A stretch of DNA of 44,599 bases, taken from positions 1-44,599 of the forward strand of contig JALSLS010000354.1 in NCBI GenBank assembly GCA_026988195.1, in the 5' to 3' direction. Positions 22,301 to 34,300 of this stretch are shown here, in pieces. The first letter of the stretch is position 1. Each line of letters begins with the position of its first letter. The position numbers and the translations under genes are program-made. The notes under the pieces were generated by a model. That model had not been told where the DNA came from, did no database searches, and saw nothing but the letters and a program-made list of their open reading frames with translations. Origin of the DNA: Methylomonas sp. GTDB lineage: Bacteria; Pseudomonadota; Gammaproteobacteria; Methylococcales; Methylomonadaceae.

Positions 22301-25300
22301 CCTTTGCGACTAACGCAATTGCCACAAATGTTAAAGCTTTTATTGATGGCGATGGCATCAAAGGTATTCACTCTGCCTATGCTCTCAGTATAAGTGCAAG
22401 TGATAAATCAACGATTAAAGCAGATGTAGCGGCCGCCGCTCTTTCTGTTGGTATAGGTTTCGCTGCTGCGGGTGTTGCTATCTCAGTAGGCATCTCTTTG
22501 GCTTTTAATACTATAAACAATCAGGTTGAAGCTTATATTAGTCGAGCGGATAAGGAAGTTAATGTATCGGGCGGTAATATAGATATTACAGCCCTCAGTG
22601 ACAGTAGTATTAAGGCTTTTTCTGTTGCCGCATCATTTGCAGCTGCGGCAGGGCTTTATGCTGGGGTGGCTATTAGTGCCTCTGGAGCCTATGCAAATAA
22701 TGAAATTCAGACCCAAACGAAAGCGCATATAGATAATAGTCTGGTAAATAGTGAGCGCAATATTGTTATTACAGCCAGTGATATTTCTAAGATTGATGCT
22801 GATATTTTGGCTGCATCGGCGGCACTGTCGCTTGGATTGGTAGGTGTTTCACTGAGTGTGGGTGGATCATGGGCTGAGAATAGAATTGGTGTGACAGAGG
22901 ACGGGGGAGAATGGGTTTATGTAGGGCCTACGGATAGAGAAGCTACGCAAAGGATAGAAGATAAAGATGTCAAGAATAAAGACTTAAGTAAAAACTGGGA
23001 ATATGTCAAAGATGTTAAAGCCGGTTCAGCTGAAGTAGCGGCTTATCTTAAAAACACAAGTGTAAATGGACTTGTTGACACTTCGACACAACCTTTAGGT
23101 AACCTCACTATTACAGCATTATCAGAACAAACAATTAAGGCTAATGTGAAGGCTAAAACAGCTTCTTTAGCAGGTGGGCTGGTTTCTGTGGGGCTGACTG
23201 CGAGTGGCTCTATTTCTAAAAATTACATTGGTATTGTTACTAAGGCTTATATAGAAGGGGATGGTGTTAATGGTGTGGTTGCCAAAGATATCGTTATCAA
23301 GGCAACGGATATTTCCAAAATTACTTCTCTTAGCTCAGCCAATTCAATAGCGGGTGCAATTGGTTTGGTTGGGGTTAGTGTTGCTTTAGGTATTTCATTG
23401 GCTGAAAACACCATCAGTAGTTCAACACAGGCATATATTGATGCCGCAGATACAAACATAAAAGCAACCGTCGGTAGTATTTCTGTTAAAGCTATTGAGT
23501 CGGCAACTATTAAAGCAACCTCAACCGGTGTTTCTGTTGCAGCATCTCTAGGGTTTGTTGGCGTTTCCATTAGTGGTGCGGGTGCAAATGCGAATAATAT
23601 TATTTTGACAGATACTCAGGCTTATATTAAAGATAGTAAGCTTGACGTATTTTCAGATATACACATTAATGCGGAAAATACAGCCGTTATTAATGCCAAA
23701 ATAGAATCTATCGCTGATGCCGTCAGTGCTGGGGTGGTGGGCGTTAGTGCTGCTGTTGGTAGCGCCAATGCTTATAATATGATTGGATATGATTTAACTC
23801 GCCAGTGGGATGGTGATAAAGGTGAGTGGGTATACCAAGATAACAAGGCAGCAGGGTTTACTGGCGTTCAGGCTTATATTGATAATTCGACTTTGAGTAA
23901 TAAAGGTCTTATTAATGTGACAGCTACTAATACGGCAACGATTGATGCGCGTGTTGTTTCTGAGTCATTAGCTGCTTCAGCAGGATTGATAGCCGCAGCA
24001 GCCTCTGTGGCAACGACGTCCAGTCTAAATAAAACGGCTGCAACAGTTAGGGCTTATATTAACAATAGTTCTACGCTGGGCAGCACCGCAACAGCAAGTA
24101 GGCTTACTGTTGAAGCCATTGATAATGCCAATATCACCAGTGTTGGTGCTACAGCGGCAGTAGCCGCGTCAATTGGTTTTATTGCAAGCTCTGTTAGTGT
24201 CGGGATTAATTTGGCAAAAAATTTAATTGCAAATGATATTGCTGCTTATATTTCGGATTCTACTTTGAAATTGAAGGGTGATGTCGATGTTAGCGCTATC
24301 GAAAATAGTACTATCACGACCAATGCAGCAGCTGCTGCAAGTTCAGCCGCTGCTGGGTTTAGCTTTAGTTTAAGCCTAAGTACGGCTGTTATTACGGGTG
24401 TGAGTGATATTCAAGGCTCAGTGAAATCTTATATTGATGGCTCGGATATTAATACGGCAGGGCATGTATATGTTAAAGCCCTTGATAATAAGAGGATAGA
24501 CGTAAAAGTGCTATCTTCTTCTCTTGCGGCTGGTGTCTTTTCCGTAGCGGGTGGTGGCGTAGATTTAACAACTTCAATTTCAACGGTTGTTGATGCTTAT
24601 ATTTTAACAACGACTTTAAACGTGAGTGATGTTGTTATTTTGGCTGAATCAAAACTGGCTATTGATGCTGTCACTGAATCATTAAGTTCTGGAACACTTG
24701 CAGTTGGCGCAAGTAACGTAACTGTCTTGATAGCACCGATTATTACCGCTTCATTAGGGGGAGTGATAACGGCTAATAGCGTAACGGTTAATGCTATTTT
24801 AAATAAGCAAGATAATAAAACTTATATGAGTGATATTTCTCTTAAAGGGCTTGCGGGTGGCATATTAATAGGGGGGCAATCAACGCTAGCCAAAAGCACA
24901 GTTAATGCCATTGTTACTAGCAGTATTGTTGATAATGCAACATTAAGTGTTGTAGGTAATATTTCGGTATCAGCCATTAATCAGGCGATACAGCAGGTCA
25001 AAGTTTCCGCTGCTACCGTAGGGGGGCTGGGATCAATTGGTGCCAATGCGATAAAAGCTATTTCTACTAGTAGTGTAAAAGCATTCATCGGTAATAATAC
25101 TGCGATTAATGCTGGGTCTTTAAATGTAAATGCATTAGGTCAAGATGGAGCTTACGGCGAGGCTTATACATTAGGTGCAGCAGTTGGTTTTTCTTTATCT
25201 TCGGCAAAAGTGGAAAACACGAATACTTCAACTGTTATTGCTGAGATAGGATCAGCGAGTACTAGTCGTAAAATTTATTTAACCGGAGATTTAAATGTTG

Positions 25301-28300
25301 AGGCAACACATACGGCAAAGTTTGATAGTCGATTATCAACTTTGACAGGTGGCTTGCTAGCGGGAAGTGGAGCTTCTATTTCTAATGTGCTGACTGCAAA
25401 TGTTGCTGTAAATGTGATTAATAATGCTCATATTTCTGCAGCCAGTATTAATATTGTTGCCAAGAATATTGTTCAAAAAGATAAATATGCCACGCATATT
25501 TCAGGTACAACAGGCGGCTTACTTGCGGGAGCAAATTTAGGAACACGTACTAATTTTGCTTTGACTACTCTGGTTAATATTGGCAATGATGTCACACTTA
25601 ATCAATATGGAATTGGTGGTCTCTTTAATATCGAAGCCTTTAACGATATTACTGCGAATGAAAAAGTATCATCTAAAATGGCAGGTTTAGTTGGGCTTGC
25701 AGCGGTTGAAAGCGTTATTAATATTGCTAATGATGTTGCTAAAGTTAATATTGGCAACAATGCGCGATTCGATAGTTCTGGTGTTATGAGCCTGGCGGCA
25801 AAAGGCAGTGGCACTGTAGGGGCGACTACGGGGGTTGATGTGATTGCACTTGTGTCAGGTACCTTGATGAAGTCAATTGTTTACTATAACCCTGTTAATG
25901 AAGTACTGATTGGTACAGGGGCTATCATTAATTCAGGGGGAGACTTTTATGCGATGGCGGGTATTGGGAGTGATCTTGAACGTAATAAATATAGCGTTAC
26001 AACGCGTACCGATATTATTGCTAAAAGTTTGATCCCCTTAGATAAAATGGATGCGGTTTTTCTAATGGACCAGAAAAACACTATAAAACTGAGTGCTGGA
26101 TCTGTTATTAATGCGGGAGGAGATGCTAAATTTTATGCAGAAAACCGAGGGTATACTTCGACTAATGTTGGTGCAAAATCAGTGTCGTGGTTATCAGCAC
26201 TTGGTGCTACTGCTGATTTGGAATCAGAGCTTGAGGTGAGCGCTCATGGTGTGATTGTTATTGATGGGACGGTTAAAACAGGCGCGAAACGACATCAAGC
26301 TATTGTGTTTGATGAGTTTGACTGGAATGCAAAAACGGTGGGTATTGATGAAACTCAGACAACAGGTGAGATAAATTTTACAATCGGCAATTCAACCTTA
26401 AGCAATTCATTACAGCGTGAACTTGATCAGGCACAGGCAAGTTATGATCTTTATAAAGATCATAACGATAATTTAAAAGCATTTTATGCAAAAGAAATTA
26501 CCCGTATTCAGGCGGAATTGGTGCTGGTAGGTGGTGGAAGCAGTCAAACTGCTTCTATGATTGATATTGCACCTATTAATGCCAGTGCGGGTGAAATTCG
26601 AGTCTGGGGTGATGCCTTATATGGTAGTGGGATTACAGAATCAGCAGGTGATGCATCAGTTATTATTGAAAATAAAACCCCTGTATTGTTAAATTTACAA
26701 GGTATTATTATTAGTGAAAGTGTCGGAGGCTTGTTTTTTAATGGTTTAGAAATTGCTGATAATGCGGCCATACAAACAGAAATAGAGGTTCAGAAGGATT
26801 TTGAAAACCGAGGCTCAGGGCTTGATGAGGGGCAATTAAAAATTCGAGCTAGAATACAAGCTGCGGGAGTGACTCTTTTTAATAATGCTTCTATTGCTTA
26901 TGCTGAAAGTGTTGCTTTCACTAATATTGCGACGCCTCCATCGCAATTAACTGAAGAACAAAAAAAGCATACGATTACTATACAAAACAGTTTTGACCCT
27001 GATTCATTAGCACAGAAATACCCTAAATCTTTAATTCGAGTGAGTGGCACCATTTTAAATTATGGAGGGGCGTTACAAGTTCTTAACCCATATGGTGATG
27101 TGGAATTTAATGCTCAGGTTGCCGCGAAGAGTTTAACTGTTTTTGCGGGTGGTAGTTTTATTGTTCAGGGAATTTCTAAGTTTGATGTCAATAGTAATAT
27201 CTATGCAAAATATAAAGATGTAACGAATAACGGAACAACCTCAGCGAGGCCTGGTGAGGTAAATGCACTTGCTGTGAAAAAGCCAGATGCTCCGACTATA
27301 CAAGCCGATAGAATTATTATTAAAGCTGAGTATATTAATTTAGATGGCATTATTCAAAGTGGACGTGAAAATATTAGCGTTACTATTGATAATAGTGCTG
27401 AACAGGAAATTGCTAGTATTTTAGCCAGTCCTCCTTCTGTCACACGAGTTAAACTTGATAGTGTCAGGACAAATGATGTTATTTCTTACTACGATGCCAA
27501 TAGCGGGCAAATAAAAACCATTGGGGGAACCTCGGTTTATTATGATCGGGCTAGTGATAATATCGTTGTTTCTGAAATGGCGATTAAGGGTGGCTATATT
27601 GAATTACATGGGCACTTGTTAAATACGGGCTATGGAGAAATCAATGTTCTTGGGGGCTATGGTTCCATTAATGTTACAAATAATACATCCTACAATGTAC
27701 AACTTAATCGGGTAGATATTTCTAAACGTGGTTCGGGGACTCTTTTATTAGTCGATAAATCGAAAGCAGAAGATGGATCCTACTCTAAGCTGTATCAATA
27801 TGAAGATAATGGTACGGTGACAGTAACAGAAACGGGTAAAGTAATAGAAAATGTCACAAGCAATAGTTTTACTTATGACATCCAGGATGGTCAACGTGCT
27901 GGATGGACAGTGGGTGAAAAATTACAAACCGAAACTACACATGATACATATGAAATTCAGTTATTAGGCCTTGAATTTACCAGTGCGTTAGCAGATGCTT
28001 TAGGGTTTACTCCAGAGGCTCGAACATCAGATCCTCTCACTAGGAATATTGCTCCACCTCAATTAATGGATGAAGGTGTGTACTATTATGTTGATAATGA
28101 TAGTTCACTGGGTGACTATACCTATGGGATTCAAGAAGTTGGTATTAATTATGGGGATGCGGGATATAAGGTTTCTGATCCAACTTATGACTCTGCAACA
28201 ATTACTATATACGAAGCTTGGAAAAATAAAGTAGTTGAAAGCTGGGAAGCAACGATTAGTGTTCCTTATCCTGTTCCTGTTATTAGATATACTGAAGTGT

Positions 28301-31300
28301 GTATTCCTTTTATTGGTTGTGCCAATATTCCTTATCCTGCAATAGAAATAAGATATGCGGATTTTTCTGCAACTATTTATGAAGAATTTGAGACAAGGAC
28401 TGTTACCGAGAAAAAATATACTAATTTATATACGCATACAGTTAGAGCTGATCATGATGTTAATATTAATTTCTTTGGTGCAGTCACCGCAACGGTCAAT
28501 ATTACATCGACCGTGCAAGGTGCCGATATTATTTTGGGCGATAGTATTTTAAATAATACTGGTAAAACCAGCATTTCTACCCAAGGCAAAATTGTACAGC
28601 AAAATTCAATCGCCTTTGTCAGTGGTAAAACGATAGAGTTATATGGCCGTGAAGGGGTTGGAGAAGGTAATTTAGTTGGTGGGATTTTTGCGATCAATAC
28701 AGATGTTGAGGATAGTTCTACTGCTGGGCTTATTGCTACTTCTGCCATTGGCAATATTTTTATTAATGAAATTTTGGGAAAACTCGCTATTAAGCAGGTC
28801 AAAGCTGAATCGAGAGAAGAGGTTTCATTAACCGCTAAGGGTGATATTTACACCACAAGTACAGATGCGGTTTACGGTAGCAAAATTATTATTAAGTCAG
28901 CTGCGGGTAGTTTAGGAAGCAAATTGGATGGCCCGATCTATTCTCCTTTATTAATTGATAGTTCTGATAAAGTTTTTCTTGAGGCTGCAAGCGATATCGT
29001 GGTTGAAGAAACGGTCGGCAACCTTTATCTAACAGAAGCACTGTCAAGTTCGGGTGATGTTTATATTAAGGTTAGATCAGGTCAGCTTACTGATGGCAAT
29101 GAAATTGCGGTTAGAGATGAGCGAACTTATGATGCTTTACTTAATGGACTTTGGAAGGACTTACAATTAACCGAAGGCACAGGCGCTAGTGCTAAGAAAC
29201 AAGAAATCATTGATGGTTTTCAAACCACTAAAGAACGGTCTTATTTTTCTTATTGGGAATATCGTAATTCTCAGAATGATCCCTCTATCTATGATGTGAA
29301 TTTTCAGGTCACCCTTCAGCCAGAAGAAAAAACTTATTATGAGAATGAATTGGCTTGGGATGCTAATGCGACTACCGCTCTGGAACAAAAACGTACTGCT
29401 GAATACCATACTTTACATGGTGAATGGGGTGTAGAGGGGGATGTTTTTAATAGTACATTTAGTTATACCGTTTCTGAGGCTGATAAAACACGATTAACTG
29501 AAGACGTTAAAGTCTGGACAGAAAGTGAGTTATTAAGTTTGCTAAGTGCGGGGTTAATGAAGCCAGTGACCGATACGCAAACGGCGGTTGAGGATGTTAA
29601 TATCAAAGGCAATAATGTCACTATTATTACCTCTTCTAATACGGGCGATTCAGGGAGCCGTTTAAATGTCTTATTAGATGGTGACTTGTCAGATGAAGAA
29701 CGCGTTCAATTAGCAGCTGCAGAACGTACTGATATTGTGTTTTTGCAGCTTGATGCCCCTATTATTGCTACGGTGAATTTTATCCATAGTGATACCGTTG
29801 CTGATAAAATTCAGCGTGTAGATGGGGGTAACTGGGTAACTGATGGATTAACAGTGGGTATGGATATTCAGCTTGATAAGACTAAGAGTAATGATGTTAA
29901 AGGGTCTCTTAGTTATAAAATCACAGCTATTTCAGCAGATACCATCACTTTAAGAACAGATGACGTGCTACAAAATGAATCAGCTAAAGATGTTCAGATA
30001 TTAGCAGTTGAACTCGACCCAACAGCTGAAGGTGTAATACTAAAAGCCATTAGTATTGATAAAAAGGATGATATTGATATTACCGCCATTGGCATAATAA
30101 ATGTTGATGCAGGAGGAACTGCATTCTTAGGCTCTGAGAATAATATGCAACTCGGCCTGATTAAAGCAACAAGTGAAGTACGAATCAAAACAGCTGGCTC
30201 TATTACTAATGCCAATAATGCTTTGCAAATTAATATTGAGGGAAGTAATACCATCCTTGAAGCCGCTGAGGAGGGAATAGGTACTATAGATAAAGCAATT
30301 AGAATGAATCTATTTGCAGATGCTCTACTCACAACCCGTGCTTTTAATTCTACTTATATTACTGAAACCGATGGGAATATAAATATTGAGGCAATTTTCT
30401 CAGCCACAGGTGAGGTGGTTCTAAAAACAGAAAACGGTTCAATTGTTGATGGTTTGAACCATGATTTTGAAAAAATCAAAGCTAAAAGTATTACCTTGGA
30501 TACCAATAATGGTGGCATAGGTGAAAGTAATGACTTTCTGGAAATTGATTTAATCGGTGACAGCAATTTAAATGTAAGCGCTAATAATGGCATATATATT
30601 AATGAATTAGTCGGCAATATGAATGTTGGCCAGGTTATTTCTGCAACAGGTGATGTTTATCTAAAAGCTGATGTTTCAATTGTTGATTCTGGTGACGATG
30701 GCTCGGGTTTAGCAAGTCTGCCAAGAGTGGATGTCGTAGGGAATAATATTACACTTGAAGCGCGTAAGGGTGGAATTGGTATTTCAGGAAATGACTTGGA
30801 TATTGACACCTCTAATAACATAGCGGAAAGCAAATTAACTTCAAGTAGTTATTTAGATACATACCTTATTGAAACAACAGGAGACTTATGGCTGAATACA
30901 GTTGAAGTCAAAGGAATCAGTGATGTTACCAATATAGCCTATACCGCATTTATTTTGTCAGCAAGAGCCATTTATAATGGGAATCCTACAGGGCATAATA
31001 TTTTATCAGGAAAAACCCGCTTATTTGCGAGTGGGGATATTGGAACAGAAGATAACCGTCTGTATTCAAAAGTAAGTTTCTTAGAAGGTAAATCTATAGG
31101 CGGTAGTGTATGGCTAAGAAATACAGGTCACCTAACAGTGGGTGGATTAACAGAAGATCAAGGCTTAATAGCGACTACTTCAGTTGATTTAATTGCAGAA
31201 AGCCCTGTAACCATTAGCAAAGATATTATTGCTGAAGATGGGGATATAACTATTCATGCAACAGATACTGATGCCACTACCAATAAAGATCACATTGTTA

Positions 31301-34300
31301 TTGAAGCTAATAAAATAGTCGATGCAAAGAAAGGTTCTGTATATCTCTATTCAGGTGATGATACCGTCATCCATGCCGGCGCTATTGTTAAAGCAAGAGA
31401 TAGCATTACTATTCATGCCGATTATTTAAAAGATGATGTGGGTGGGGTCAGTATAAATGTTAGAGGTTCATTGCTTGCTCCTGAAATTAAAATTATCGCA
31501 GGTATTGAAGATGATAGGGTTGACCTTAGCCTTGCCACCATAAATTTAGATTCAAATGTAGTTATTTGGGGAAATGCAGGTTCAGATACTGTTTTAGGCT
31601 CAAATGCGAATGAAATTATTTTTGGAGATAAAGGGACTGTTAGTCGTGACCTAATTAACCCAAGTATTATTACGGGGCTTACCTCTACTGATTTTACAGA
31701 GGGTGGAGACGATATTATTAATGCAGGAGGTGGAAATAATATTATTATCGCTGGAATAGGTGCAGATGAAATTTCTGCCAGTGATGGCGTTAATGTTGTT
31801 GCAAGTGATCATGCTCGTGCAGAATATACACTAGAGGGTAACTTGGTTTTATTTGAGTCTATCGCTTTAGATATTGGCGGCAATGATATTATTAGATTAG
31901 GTGATGGTGATGGTGATGAAAATGTGACCAATGTCATTATTGCTGGGATTGGGAGTGATACTGTTACTGTGGGATCGGGTAGAAATAGTGTCGCTGGTGA
32001 TAATGCCAAATTAACTTTCCAAGAAGATGGTTCTCGCTCTAGTGTTGAAACACTCGGTATTTTAGGAAATAGCGATATTATTACTTTAGGTAATGGTATT
32101 AGTCAGATATTGGGTGGAATGGGTGCCGATGAAATAAGTTCTGGAAATGGCAGTGCCTATATCCTAGGTGATAATGGTGTTATTAATTATGATGCTAAGG
32201 GAAACCTGTTAAATGCGATAACCACAGAGATTACACAAGGGGCTAATGACATCATCAACTTGGGTGATGGAGATAACCTTGTTATTGCAGGTTTTGGTGA
32301 CGATAATATTATCAGTGGTAATGGTGATGATATTATTCTTAGTGATAATGGTTTTTTTACCTTTACTCAAGATGGTTTGGGTCTTAGTACGGGGGATTTG
32401 AAAGAAATTTCAAGTCTGGTTGGTGAGCTTGCTGTTGGCGGTGCTGACACAATTACTGTCAAAGATGGAAGTAAAATTATTATTGCAGGGGCAGGTAGTG
32501 ACATTATTACCGTCAATGCTTCATCTACATCGGCAACTAATACATATAGTATTGCTGGGGATAATGCTGTTATTTTGTTTCATGCCGATGGTAGCCGAAA
32601 ATCAATTGCAACACTCGACATTGATGATACGACAGGGGCAAGTGATACGATTATTTTGGGTAATGGAAATAGCCAGATACTTGGGGGCATTGGTGATGAT
32701 GAAATCCAGGTAGGAGCAGGTAATTCATATGTCCTTGGTGATAATGGGGAAATTATTTATGATGCAAAAGGAAACCTTCTTAGTGCAAGTACTCAAATTG
32801 AATTGGGTGGCCAAGATACCATCACCATATTAGGTGATGGCAATAATGTTATTTTTGGTGGAGCAAACAAGGATAAAATTGTCTCCCAAAGTGGAAATGA
32901 TATTATTTTTGGTGATGTTGGGTCCTTTAGTTTTAATCAGGATGAGAACCTACTTAGTACCGGAACATTAAAAGAAGTTACTAGTCTTGTAGACCATTTA
33001 GCTGTTGGAGATAACGATACCATTCTTGTTAAAGATGGTAGTAAAACTATTATCGGTGGTGCAGGAGATGACATCATCACTGTTGTTGTAGAAACAACAT
33101 CTGATAATAATGAATATAGTATCTCTGGCGATAATGCTTTAATGAGTTTTTATAGTAATGGCATTCGCCAGCAAATTAAAACACTGGATATAAGTAATGA
33201 TACGGGTGGCGATGATTTTATTGTATTAGGTAATGGTATCAGCCAAGTCCTCGGAGGTATTGGTTCCGATAGCATTACAGGTGGCAGTAAAGCCGACTAC
33301 ATCATTGGTGACAATGGTGTTATTAATTATGATGTTTTTGGTCAAATTATTGAAGCACATACGACAGATACAGAACTGGGCGCAGCGGATATTATTGATG
33401 CGAAAGGTGGGGATAACTTTATTTTGGCAGGCGCTGGAGGCGATATTATCAATTCGGCCACCGGTAAAGATATCATTCTGGGTGATTTCGGCCAGATTCA
33501 ATTTAATACCGACAGTGCAGGCAATAGCACTGGCACCGTTAAACTTGCAGTAAGTACTGATTTTGATAAAGGTGGCAACGATATAGTGACCAGTGGTGAT
33601 GGTGAAAAACTGATTATCACTGGTTTTGGTCAAGATGAAATCACCACAGGAGACAGTGAAGGTAGTAGCAGTATCGCAGGTGATAATGCACAAATGAGTT
33701 TTTATAGCAGTGGTATCCGTCAACAAATAAAAACCCTGGACACTACAAACGATACTGGCGGTGATGATTTAATTTCCCTAGGAAACAGTATCAGTCAGGT
33801 GCTGGGTGGTATAGGTTCAGATACCATTACTGGTGGCAGTAAAGCAGATTATATTATTGGTGACAATGGCGTCATTAATTATGATGTTTTTGGTCAAATA
33901 ATTGAAGCACATACGACAGATACAGAACTGGGCGCAGCGGATATTATTGATGCGAAAGGTGGGGATAACTTTATTTTGGCAGGCGCTGGAGGCGATATTA
34001 TCAACTCGGCCACCGGTAAAGATATTATTCTGGGTGATTTCGGCCAGATTCAATTTAATACCGACAGTGCAGGTAATAGCACAGGCACCGTTAAATTAGC
34101 TTTAAGCACCGACTTTGCCCAAGGTGGCAACGATATAGTGACCAGTGGTGATGGTGAAAAACTAATTATCACGGGCTTTGGCAATGACCAGATCACTACG
34201 GGTGACAGTGACGGCAGTAGCAGTATCGCAGGTGATAATGCGCAAATGAGTTTCTATAGCAGTGGTATTCGTCAACAAATCAAAACTTTGGACACGACCA

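Noticed and set aside
18200-24500. Hydrophobic Ala/Gly/Val stretches as transmembrane helices
   Set aside because: Regular ~63-aa periodicity with Asn/Thr turns fits solenoid repeats better than repeated membrane spans.
5044-32009. Many minus-strand ORFs of 60-210 aa across the giant gene
   Set aside because: Compositionally biased (A/T/S/V/L-rich) reverse complements of a repetitive coding sequence; no independent support.
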